A DNA stretch of 64,000 bases from Sialis fuliginosa (Eukaryota; Arthropoda; Insecta; Megaloptera; Sialidae). Position numbers and translations under genes: made by a program. Under the pieces are notes generated by a model. The model searched no databases. It was not told the DNA's origin and saw only the letters and a list, made by a program, of their open reading frames with translations. Shown in pieces: positions 26,511-38,300 of the stretch; the stretch's first letter is position 1, and every line of letters begins with the position of its first letter. The DNA lies in assembly GCA_961205875.1 (NCBI GenBank), contig OY540815.1, forward strand, positions 2,108,001-2,172,000, written 5' to 3'.

Positions 26511-26950
26511 TGTTTATGTTTATGTTTATGTTTATGTTTATGTTTATGTTTATGTTTATGTTTATGTTTATGTTTATGTTTATGTTTATGTTTATGTTTA
26601 TGTTTATGTTTATGTTTATGTTTATGTTTATGTTTATGTTTATGTTTATGTTTATGTTTATGTTTATGTTTATGTTTATGTTTATATTTATGTTTATGTT
26701 TATGTTTATGTTTATGTTTATGTTTATGTTTAAGTTTATGTTTATCTTTATGTTTATGTTACTACTTATGTTTATGTTTATGTTTATGTTTATGTTTATG
26801 TTTACGTTTTAATTTATGTTTAAGTTTATGTTTATGTTTATGTTTATGTTTAAGTTTATGTTTAAATTTATATTTAAGTTTAAGTTTATGTTTAAGCTAA
26901 TGTTCAAATTTATGTTTAAATTTATGTTTAAGTTTATGTTTAAGTTTATT
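26511..26950 (-). repeat. T-block 10 (440 bp, no core on its left)
   Basis: An uninterrupted TTTATG run, then the TTTATCTTT, TTACTACTT, ACGTTTTAATT and junction landmarks. It matches the right-hand part of a T-block such as T-block 1. Confidence 0.88.
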
Positions 26951-27244
26951 TAAATATAAACTTAACATATTATTATTTAAACATAAACTTAATCATAAGC
27001 TTAAACATAAACTTAAACATAAACTTAATCATAAACTTAATCATAAACTTAATCATAAACTTAAACATAAATTAAAACATAAACATAAACATAAACTTAA
27101 ACATAAACTTAATCATAAACTTAATCATAAACTTAATCATAAACTTAAACATAAAATTAAACATAAATTAAAACATAAACTTAATCATTAACTTAAACAT
27201 AAACTTAATCATAAACTTAATCATAAACTTAATCATAAACTTAA
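26951..27244 (+). repeat. A-block 11 (294-bp fragment)
   Basis: A normal junction right half and 12-mers, ending at CTTAA and joined directly to ATGTTTAAGCTAATG. Confidence 0.88.
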
Positions 27245-27307
27245 ATGTTTAAGCTAATGTTCAAATTTATGTTTAAATTTATGTTTAAGTTTATGTTTAA
27301 GTTTATT
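27245..27307 (-). repeat. T-block 11 (63-bp junction remnant)
   Basis: Only the last part of a T-block, from TGTTTAAGCTAATG to the switch point. It is a second copy of 26889-26950 in the same orientation. Confidence 0.85.
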
Positions 27308-30300
27308 TAAATATAAACTTAACATATTATTATTTAAACATAAACTTAATCATAAGCTTAAACATAAACTTAAACATAAACTTAATCATAAACTTAATAA
27401 TAAACTTAATCATAAACTTAAACATAAAATTAAACATAAATTAAAACATAAACTTAATCATTAACTTAAACATAAACTTAATCATAAACCTAATCATAAA
27501 CTTAATCATAAACTTAAACATAAACTTAATCATAAACTTAATCATAAACTTAATCATAAACTTAAACATAAATTAAAACATAAACATAAACATAAACTTA
27601 AACATAAACTTAATCATAAACTTAATCATAAACTTAATCATAAACTTAAACATAAAATTAAACATAAATTAAAACATAAACTTAATCATTAACTTAAACA
27701 TAAACTTAATCTTAAACTTAATCATAAACTTAATCATAAACTTAATCATAAACTTATATATAATCTTAAACATAAACTTAAACATGAACTTAATCATAAA
27801 CTTAATCATAAACTTAATCATAAACTTAATCATAAACTTAATCATAAACTTAATCATAAACTTAATCATAAACTTGATCATAAACTTAATCATAAACTTA
27901 AACACAAACTTAATCATAAACTTAATCATAAACTTAATCATAAACTTAATCATAAACTTAAACATAAACTTAAACATATACTTAATCATAAATTTAATCA
28001 TAAAGTTAATCATAAACTTAAACATAAATTAAAACATAAACTTAAACATAAAATTAAACATAAACTTAATCATAAACTTAATCATAAACTTAATCATAAA
28101 CTTAATCATAAACTTAAACATAAACTTAATCATAAACTTAATTATAAACTTAATCATAAACTTAATTATAATCTTAAACATAAACTTAAACATGAACTTA
28201 ATCATAAACTCAATCATAAACTTAAACATAAATTAAAACATAAACATAAACATAAACTTAAACATAAACTTAATCGTAAACTTAATCATAAACTTAATCA
28301 TAAACTTTATCATAAACTTAATCATAAACTTAATCATAAACTTAATCATAAACTTAAACATAAATTAAAACATAAACATAAACATAAACTTAAATATAAA
28401 CTTAATCATAAACTTAATCATAAACTTAATAATAAACTTAAACATAAACTTAAACATAAATTTAAACATAAATTTAAAAAAAACTTAAATATAAACATAA
28501 TCATAAACTTAATCATAAACTTAAACATAAACTTAAAATCATAAACTTAATCATAAACTTAATCATAAACTTAATCATAAACTTAAACATAAACATAAAC
28601 ATAAACTTATTCATAAACTTAATCATAAACTTAATCATAAACAAAATCATAAACTTAATCATAAACTTAAACATAAACTTAAATATAAACCTAATCATAA
28701 ACTTAATCATAAACTTAATCATAAACTTAATCATAAACTTAAACATAAACTAAAATATATACTTAATCATAAATTTAATCATAAAGTTAGTCATTAACTT
28801 AAACATAAATTAAAACATAAACTAAAACATAAAATTTAACATAAACTTAATGATAAACTTAATCATAAACTTAATCATAAACTTTAACATTAACTTAATC
28901 ATAAACTTAATCATAAACTTATATATAATCTTAAACATAAACTTAAACATGAACTTAATCATAAACTTAATCATAAACTTAATCATAAACTTAATCATAA
29001 ACTTAATCATAAACTTAATCATAAACTTAATCATAAACTTGATCATAAACTTAATCATAAACTTAAACACAAACTTAATCATAAACTTAATCATAAACTT
29101 AATCATAAACTTAATCATAAACTTAAACATAAACTTAAACATATACTTAATCATAAATTTAATCATAAAGTTAATCATAAACTTAAACATAAATTAAAAC
29201 ATAAACTTAAACATAAAATTAAACATAAACTTAATCATAAACTTAATCATAAACTTAATCATAAACTTAATCATAAACTTAAACATAAACTTAATCATAA
29301 ACTTAATCATAAACTTAATCATAAACTTAATTATAATCTTAAACATAAACTTAAACATGAACTTAATCATAAACTCAATCATAAACTTAAACATAAATTA
29401 AAACATAAACATAAACATAAACTTAAACATAAACGTAATCGTAAACTTAATCATAAACTTAATCATAAACTTTATCATAAACTTAATCATAAACTTAATC
29501 ATAAACTTAATCATAAACTTAAACATAAATTAAAACATAAACATAAACATAAACTTAAACATAAACTTAATCATAAACTTAATCATAAACTTAATAATAA
29601 ACTTAAACATAAACTTAAACATAAATTTAAACATAAATTTAAAAAAAACTTAAATATAAACATAATCATAAACTTAATCATAAACTTAAACATAAACTTA
29701 AAATCATAAACTTAATCATAAACTTAATCATAAACTTAATCATAAACTTAAACATAAACATAAACATAAACTTATTCATAAACTTAATCATAAACTTAAA
29801 CATAAACAAAATCATAAACTTAATCATAAACTTAAACATAAACTTAAATATAAACCTAATCATAAACTTAATCATTAACTTAATCATAAACTTAATCATA
29901 AACTTAAACATAAACTAAAATATATACTTAATCATAAATTTAATCATAAAGTTAGTCATTAACTTAAACATAAATTAAAACATAAACTAAAACATAAAAT
30001 TTAACATAAACTTAATGATAAACTTAATCATAAACTTAATCATAAACTTTAACATTAACTTAATCATAAACTTAATCATAAACTTAATCATAAACTCAAT
30101 CATAAACTTAATCATAAACTTAATCATAAACTTAATCATAAACTTAAACATAAACTTAAACATAAACTTAATCATAAACTTAATCATAAACTTAAACATA
30201 AACTTAAACATATACTTAATCATAAATTTAATCATAAAGTTAATCATAAACTTAAACATAAATTAAAACATAAACTTAAACATAAAATTAAACATAAACT

Positions 30301-30597
30301 TAATCATAAACTTAATCATAAACTTAATCATAAACTTAAACTTAAACTTAATCATAAACTTAATCATTAACTTAATCATTAACTTAATCATAAACTCAAT
30401 CATAAACTTAAACATAAATTAAAACATAAACTTAAACATAAAATTAAACATAAACTTAATCATAAACTTAATCATAAACTTAATCATAAACTTAAACTTA
30501 AACTTAATTATAAACTTAATCATAAACTTAATCATTAACTTAATCATAAACTCAATCATAAACTTAAACATAAATTAAAACATAAACATAAACATTT
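27308..30597 (+). repeat. A-block 12 (longest A-block, about 3.3 kb)
   Basis: Its start repeats A-block 10. It then holds a 1165-bp tandem duplication (near 27753-28917 and 28918-30082), so the TTGATCAT, A8, AAAATCAT and CAAAATC landmarks each occur twice. It ends AAACATTT at the truncated core 10. Confidence 0.9.
27753..30082 (+). repeat. 1165-bp tandem duplication in A-block 12
   Basis: The landmark CTTATATATAATCTT occurs at 27753 and 28918. All later landmarks (A8 run, AAAATCAT, CTTATTC) repeat at the same 1165-bp offset. The copies differ at a few sites, such as AATTATAAAC near 28140 in the first and AAACGTAATCG near 29432 in the second. Confidence 0.85.
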
Positions 30598-30798
30598 AAT
30601 TAATACAAATCGACTCGATTTGTATTAATTCGTTGTATTTTGTATTCATTCGTTAATAGTTGTCTTGATTCGTTTCAAACAGTCAATTGGAACTAGTTTT
30701 TTGAATCAATTCGAAAAGTTTCAGCGCTAATCGGAAGTTTAGAGTCAAAATGTCTAGATTTGACTTAATTTGATGTTATTTGAGTGATATGATGCAAG
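30598..30798 (+). other. Core 10 (type A, left part missing)
   Basis: The first 60-odd bases of the core are absent. The remainder begins inside the palindrome, whose left arm is extended to 16 bp (30598-30613) and matches the right arm 30615-30630. All three ATTCGTT iterons and the right half are kept. A private change reads TTTTTTGAATC in place of TTTTTTAAATC. Confidence 0.88.
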
Positions 30799-32142
30799 TT
30801 TATGTTTAAGTTTAAACTTATGTTTATGTTTAAGTTTATGTTTAAGTTTATGTTTAAGTTTATGTTTAAGTTTATGTTTATGTTTATGTTTATGTTTATG
30901 TTTATGTTTATGTTTATGTTTATGTTTATGTTTATGTTTATGTTTATGTTTATGTTTATGTTTATGTTTATGTTTATGTTTATGTTTATGTTTATGTTTA
31001 TGTTTATGTTTATGTTTATGTTTATGTTTATGTTTATGTTTATGTTTATGTTTATGTTTATATTTATGTTTATGTTTATGTTTATGTTTATGTTTATGTT
31101 TATGTTTATGTTTATGTTTATGTTTATGTTTAAGTTTATGTTTAAGTTTATGTTTATGTTTATGTTTATATTTATGTTTATGTTTATGTTTATGTTTATG
31201 TTTATGTTTAAGTTTATGTTTAAGTTTATGTTTAAGTTAATGTTTAAGTTTATGTTTAAGTTTATGTTTATGTTTAAGTTTATGTTTAAGTTTATGTTTA
31301 AGTTTATGTTTAAGTTTATGTTTATGTTTATGTTTATGTTTATGTTTATGTTTATGTTTATGTTTAAGTTTATGTTTAAGTTTATGTTTAAGTTTATGTT
31401 TATGTTTATGTTTATGTTTGTGTTTGTGTTTATGTTTATGTTTATGTTTATGTTTATGTTTATGTTTATGTTTATGTTTATGTTTATGTTTATGTTTGTG
31501 TTTATGTTTTAATTTATGTTTAAGTTTTTGATTATGTTTATGTTTATGTTTATGTTTATGTTTATGTTTATGTTTATGTTTATGTTTATGTTTATGTTTA
31601 TGTTTATGTTTATGTTTATGTTTATGTTTATGTTTATGTTTATGTTTATGTTTATATTTATGTTTATGTTTATGTTTAAGTTTATGTTTACGTTTATGTT
31701 TATGATTAAGTTTATGTTTAAGTTTATGTTTAAGTTTATGTTTAAGTTTATGTTTAAGTTTATGTTTAAGTTTATGTTTATGTTTATGTTTATGTTTATG
31801 TTTATGTTTATGTTTATGTTTATGTTTATGTTTATGTTTATGTTTATGTTTATGTTTATGTTTATGTTTAAGTTTATGTTTTAATTTATGTTTAAGTTTA
31901 TGTTTATGTTTATGTTTAAGTTTATGTTTAAGTTTATGTTTAAGTTTATGTTTATCTTTATGTTTATGTTTATACTTATGTTTATGTTTATGTTTATGTG
32001 TACGTTTTAATTTATGTTTAAGTTTATGTTTATGTTTATGTTAAAGTTTATGTTTAAATTTATATTTAAGTTTAAGTTTATGTTTATGCTAATGTTCAAA
32101 TTTATGTTTAAATTTATGTTTAAGTTTATGTTTAAGTTTATT
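30799..32142 (-). repeat. T-block 12 (mixed type)
   Basis: 1344 bp. It opens with a perfect 14-bp palindrome (TAAGTTTAAACTTA, 30807-30820), where an arm hexamer is flipped. It has TTTGTG variants near 31418 and 31496 and a TTTATGATTAAG section (near 31703). The tail reads TTTATACTTATG and GTGTACGTTTTAATT, as in type B, so it is intermediate between the two types. Confidence 0.9.
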
Positions 32143-32998
32143 TAAATATAAACTTAACATATTATTAATTAAACATAAACTTAATCATAAGCTTAAACAT
32201 AAACTTAAACATAAAATTAAACATAAATTAAAACATAAACTTAATCATTAACTTAAACATAAAATTAATCATAAACTTAATCATAAACTTAATCATAAAC
32301 TTAAACATAAACTTAATCATAAACTTAATCATAAACTTAATCATAAACTTAAACATAAATTAAAACATAAACATAAACATAAACTTAAACATAAACTTAA
32401 TCATAAACTTAATCATTAACTTAATCATAAACTTAATCATAAACTTAAACATAAAATTAAACATAAATTAAAACATAAACTTAATCATTAACTTAAACAT
32501 AAACTTAATCATAAACTTAATCATAAACTTAATCATAAACTTATATTTAATCTTAAACATAAACTTAAACATGAACTTAATCATAAACTTAATCATAAAC
32601 TTAATCATAAACTTAATCATAAACTTAATCATAAACTTGATCATAAACTTAATCATAAACTTAAACACAAACTTAATCATAAACTTAATCATAAACTTAA
32701 TCATAAACTTAATCATAAACTTAAACATAAACTTAAACATATACCTAATCATAAATTTAATCATAAAGTTAATCATAAACTTTAACATAAATTAAAACAT
32801 AAACTTAAACATAAAATTAAACATAAACTTAATCATAAACTTAATCATAAACTTAATCATAAACTTAAACTTAAACTTAATTATAAACTTAATCATAAAC
32901 TCAATCATAAACTTAAACATAAATTAAAACATAAACATAAACATAAACATAAACATAAACATAAACATAAACATAAACATAAACATAAACATAAACAA
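32143..32998 (+). repeat. A-block 13
   Basis: 856 bp. A normal junction with ATTATTAATTAAAC. Includes TTATATTTAATC (near 32541), which recurs in type B A-blocks, plus TTGATCAT and AAACACAAAC. It lacks the A8 and CAAAATC sections. Confidence 0.9.
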
Positions 32999-33262
32999 CA
33001 CATTTCGTCTCAATTCGATTTTGAATAAAAAAATAATTATATTAAATTTTCCTCAAGACAGATTAGATACAAATCGACTCGATTTGTATTAATTCGTTGT
33101 ATTTTGTATTCATTCGTTAATAGTTGTCTTGATTCGTTTCAAACAGTCAATTGGAACTAGTTTTTTAAATCAATTCGAAAAGTTTCAGCGCTAATCGGAA
33201 GTTTAGAGTCAAAATGTCTAGATTTGACTTAATTTGATGTTATTTGAGTGATATGATGCAAG
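32999..33262 (+). other. Core 11 (type A, 264 bp)
   Basis: Type A consensus at all sites that distinguish the types, although the neighbouring blocks already carry type B features. Confidence 0.9.
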
Positions 33263-34108
33263 TTTATGTTTAAGTTTATGTTTAAGTTTATGTTTAAGTT
33301 TATGTTTAAGTTTATGTTTATGTTTATGTTTATATTTATGTTTATGTTTATGTTTATGTTTATGTTTATGTTCATGTTTATGTTTATGTTTAAGTTTATG
33401 TTTAAGTTTATGTTTAAGTTAATGTTTAAGTTTATGTTTAAGTTTATGTTTATGTTTAAGTTTATGTTTAAGTTTATGTTTATGTTTATGTTTATGTTTA
33501 AGTTTATGTTTATGTTTATGTTTATGTTTATATTTATGTTTATGTTTATGTTTATGTTTATGTTTATGTTTATGTTTAAGTTTATGTTTATGTTTATGTT
33601 TATATTTATGTTTAAGTTTATGTTTTAATTTATGTTTAAGTTTATGTTTAAGTTTATGTTTAAGTTTATGTTTTAATTTATGTTTAAGTTTATGTTTATG
33701 TTTATGTTTATGTTTATGTTTATGTTTATGTTTATGTTTATGTTTATGTTTAAGCTTATGTTTATCTTTATGTTTATGTTTATACTTATGTTTATGTTTA
33801 TGTTTATGTTTATGTTTACGTTTTAATTTATGTTTATGTTTTAATTTATGTTTAAGTTTATGTTTATGTTTATGTTTAAGTTTATGTTTAAGTTTATGTT
33901 TAAGTTTATGTTTATCTTTATGTTTATGTTTATACTTATGTTTATGTTTATGTTTATGTTTATGTTTACGTTTAAATTTATGTTTAAGTTTATGTTTATG
34001 TTTATGTTTAAGTTTATGTTTAAATTTATATTTAAGTTTAAGTTTATGTTTAAGCTAATGTTCAAATTTAAGTTTAAATTTATGTTTAAGTTGATGTTTA
34101 AGTTTATT
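33263..34108 (-). repeat. T-block 13
   Basis: 846 bp with four or more TTTTAATTTATG sections close together (33623, 33672, 33822, 33840 region) and two TTTATCTTT/TATACTTATG sections, so the tail module was re-duplicated. It ends at an altered junction. Confidence 0.9.
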
Positions 34109-34130
34109 TAAATATAAATATAATCATAAA
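34080..34130. other. Altered T-to-A junction
   Basis: The left half is normal up to TTTATTTAAATATAAA. It then runs directly into TATAATCATAAAC, which is the interior of an A-block (compare 784-805, TTAAATATAAACATAATC). The AACATATTATTATTTAAAC part is missing. AAATATAAA is present in both parents, so the join sits at a 9-bp shared sequence. Confidence 0.7.
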
Positions 34131-35185
34131 CTTAATCATAAACTTAAACATAAACTTAAAATCATAAACTTAATCATAAACTTAATCATAAACTTAATCA
34201 TAAACTTAAACATAAACATAAACATAAACTTATTCATAAACTTAATCATAAACTTAAACAAAAACTAAATCATAAACTTAATCATAAACTTAAACATAAA
34301 CATAAATATAAACCTAATCATAAACTTAATCATAAACTTAATCATAAAATTAATCATAAACTTAAACATAAACTGAAATATATACTTAATTATAAATTTA
34401 ATCATAAAGTTAGTCATTAACTTAAACATAAATTAAAACATAAACTAAAACATAAATTTTAACATAAACTTAATCATAAACTTAATCATAAACATTAACA
34501 TTAACTTAATCATAAACTTAATCATAAACTTAATCATAAACTTAATCATAAACACAATCATAAACTTAATCATAAACTTAAACATAAACTTAAATATAAA
34601 CCTAATCATAAACTTAATCATAAACTTAATCATAAACTTAATCATAAACTTAATCATAAACTTAAACATAAACTGAAATATATACTTAATCATAAATTTA
34701 ATCATAAAGTTAGTCATTAACTTAAACATAAATTAAAACATAAACTAAAACATAAAATTTAACATAAAATTAATCATAAACTTAATCATAAACTTAATCA
34801 TAAACTTTAACATTAACTTAATCATAAACTTAATCATAAACTTAATCATAAACTTAAACATAAACTTAAACATAAACTTAATCATAAACTTAATCATAAA
34901 CTTAAACATAAACTTAAACATATACTTAATCATAAATTTAATCATAAAATTAATCATAAACTTAAACATAAATTAAAACATAAACTTAAACATAAAATTA
35001 AACATAAACTTAATCATAAACTTAATCATAAACTTAATCATAAACTTAAACTTATACTTAATTATAAACTTAATCATAAACTTAATCATTAACTTAATCA
35101 TAAACTCAATCATAAACTTAAACATAAATTAAAACATAAACATAAACATAAACATAAACATAAACATAAACATAAACATAAACAT
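34109..35185 (+). repeat. A-block 14
   Basis: 1077 bp, starting in mid-block because of the altered junction. It carries a 300-bp tandem duplication (landmark AACTGAAATATATAC at 34371 and 34671). It ends in an AAACAT run at truncated core 12. Confidence 0.9.
34200..34800 (+). repeat. 300-bp tandem duplication in A-block 14
   Basis: AACTGAAATATATAC at 34371 and 34671, and AAACTAAAACATAAA at 34442 and 34742, are both offset by 300 bp. 300 is a whole number of hexamers. The ends are approximate. Confidence 0.75.
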
Positions 35186-35356
35186 ATTCGTTGTATTTTG
35201 TATTCATTCGTTAATAGTTGTCTTGATTCGTTTCAAACAGTCAATTGGAACTAGTTTTTTAAATCAATTCGAAAAGTTTCAGCGCTAATCGGAAGTTTAG
35301 AGTCAAAATGTCTAGATTTGACTTAATTTGATGTTATTTGAGTGATATGATGCAAG
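35186..35356 (+). other. Core 12 (type A, left 93 bp missing)
   Basis: 171 bp. The break lies exactly at the first ATTCGTT heptamer, so the palindrome is lost but all three iterons, the inverted repeat and the ATTTGA array remain. It keeps type A bases at the sites that distinguish the types. Confidence 0.88.
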
Positions 35357-38300
35357 TTTATGTTTAAGTTTATGTTTAAGTTTATGTTTAAGTTTATGTT
35401 TATGTTTATGTTTATGTTTATGTTTATGTTTATGTTTATGTTTATGTTTATGTTTGTGTTTGTGTTTGTGTTTATGTTTATGTTTATGTTTATGTTTATG
35501 TTTATGTTTTTGTTTATGTTTATGTTTATGTTTATGTTTATGTTTATGTTTATGTTTATGTTTATGTTTATGTTTAAGTTTATGTTAATGTTTATGTTTA
35601 TGTTTATGTTTAAGTTTATGTTTAAGTTTATGTTTAAGTTTATGTTTATGTTTATGTTTATATTTATGTTTATGTTTATGTTTAAATTTATGTTTATGTT
35701 TATGTTTAAGATTATGTTTAAGTTTATGTTTAAGTTTAAGTTTAAGTTTATGTTTATGTTTATGTTTATGTTTATGTTTATGTTTATGTTTATGTTTATG
35801 TTTATGTTTATGTTTATGTTTATGTTTATGTTTATGTTTATGTTTATGTTTATGTTTATGTTTATGTTTATGTTTATGTTTATGTTTATGTTTATGTTTA
35901 TGTTTATGTTTATGTTTATGTTTATGTTTATGTTTATGTTTATGTTTATGTTTATGTTTATGTTTATGTTTATGTTTATGTTTATGTTTATGTTTATGTT
36001 TATGTTTATGTTTATGTTTATGTTTATGTTTATGTTTATGTTTATGTTTATGTTTATGTTTATGTTTATGTTTATGTTTATGTTTATGTTTATGTTTATG
36101 TTTATGTTTATGTTTATGTTTATGTTTATGTTTATGTTTATGTTTATGTTTATGTTTATGTTTATGTTTATATTTATGTTTATGTTTATGTTTAAGTTTA
36201 TGTTTAAGTTTATGTTTATATTTACGTTTATGTTTATGATTAAGTTTATGTTTAAGTTTATGTTTAAGTTTATGTTTATGTTTATGTTTATATTTATGTT
36301 TATGTTTATGTTTATGTTTATGTTTATGTTTATGTTTATGTTTATGTTTATGTTTATGTTTATGTTTATGTTTATGTTTATGTTTATGTTTATGTTTATA
36401 TTTATGTTTATGTTTATGTTTAAGTTTATGTTTAAGTTTATGTTTATATTTACGTTTATGTTTATGATTAAGTTTATGTTTAAGTTTATGTTTAAGTTTA
36501 TGTTTAAGTTTATGTTTATGTTTATGTTTATGTTTATGTTTATGTTTATGATTATGTTTATGTTTATGTTTATGTTTATGTTTATGTTTATGTTTATGTT
36601 TATGTTTATGTTTATGTTTTAATTTATGTTTAAGTTTATGATTATGTTTATGTTTATGTTTATGTTTATGTTTATGTTTTAATTTATGTTTAAGTATATG
36701 ATTATGTTTATGTTTATGTTTATGTTTATGTTTATGTTTATGTTTATGTTTATGTTTATGTTTATGTTTATGTTTATGTTTATGTTTATGTTTATGTTTA
36801 TGTTTATATTTATGTTTATGTTTATGTTTAAGTTTATGTTTACGTTTATGTTTATGATTAAGTTTATGTTTAAGTTTATGTTTAAGTTTATGTTTAAGTT
36901 TATGTTTAAGTTTATGTTTATGTTTACGTTTTAATTTATGTTTAAGTTTATGTTTATGTTTATGTTTAAGTTTATGTTTTAATTTATGTTTAAGTGTATG
37001 TTTATGTTTATGTTTAAGTTTATGTTTAAGTTTATGTTTAAGTTTATGTTTAAGTTTATGTTTATCTTTATGTTTATGTTTATACTTTAAGTTTATGTTT
37101 ATGTTTAAGTTTATGTATAAGTTTATGTTTAAGTTTATGTTTACGTTTATGTTTATGATTAAGTTTATGTTTATGTTTATGTTTAAGTTTATGTTTATGT
37201 TTATGTTTATGTTTATGTTTATGTTTATGTTTATGTTTATGTTTATGTTTATGTTTATGTTTATGTTTATGTTTATGTTTATGTTTATGTTTATGTTTAT
37301 GTTTATGTTTAAGTTTATGTTTAAGTTTATGTTTAAGTTTATGTTTAAGTTTATGTTTATGTTTATGTTTATATTTATGTTTATGTTTATGTTTATGTTT
37401 ATGTTTATGTTTATGTTTATGTTTATGTTTAAGTTTATGTTTAAGTTTATGTTTAAGTTAATGTTTAAGTTTATGTTTAAGTTTATGTTTATGTTTAAGT
37501 TTATGTTTAAGTTTATGTTTAAGTTTATGTTTATGTTTATGTTTATGTTTATGTTTATGTTTATGTTTATGTTTATGTTTAAGTTTATGTTTAAGTTTAT
37601 GTTTATGTTTATGTTTATATTTATGTTTATGTTTATGTTTATGTTTATGTTTATGTTTATGTTTATGTTTATGTTTATGTTTATGTTTATGTTTATGTTT
37701 ATGTTTATATTTATGTTTATGTTTATGTTTAAGTTTATGTTTAAGTTTATGTTTATGTTTACGTTTATGTTTATGATTAAGTTTATGTTTAAGTTTATGT
37801 TTAAGTTTATGTTTAAGTTTATGTTTATGTTTATGTTTATGTTTATGTTTATGTTTATGTTTATGATTATGTTTATGTTTATGTTTATGTTTATGTTTAT
37901 GTTTATGTTTATGTTTATGTTTATGTTTATGTTTTAATTTATGTTTAAGTTTATGATTATGTTTATGTTTATGTTTATGTTTATGTTTATGTTTTAATTT
38001 ATGTTTAAGTTTATGATTATGTTTATGTTTATGTTTATGTTTATGTTTATGTTTATGTTTATGTTTATGTTTATGTTTATGTTTATGTTTATGTTTATGT
38101 TTATGTTTATATTTATGTTAATGTTTATGTTTAAGTTTATGTTTACGTTTATGTTTATGATTAAGTTTATGTTTAAGTTTATGTTTAAGTTTATGTTTAA
38201 GTTTATGTTTAAGTTTATGTTTAAGTTTATGTTTAAGTTTATGTTTAAGTTTATGTTTAAGTTTATGTTTATGTTTATGTTTATGTTTATGTTTATGTTT

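Larger units (their letters stand above)
1..35356. repeat. Type A higher-order repeat region
   Basis: Twelve cores (nos. 1-12) of type A lie here, with core-to-core distances mostly between 1.6 and 4.1 kb. Type A cores read GTATTAATTCG, TAGTTGTC, GATTCGTTTC and GTTTAGAG at sites where type B differs. Most T-blocks in this part begin with one TTTAGG hexamer and carry a TTACTACTT landmark near the end. Period length is irregular because T-blocks range from 360 bp to about 1.4 kb and one patch (26277-27307) is rearranged. Confidence 0.85.
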
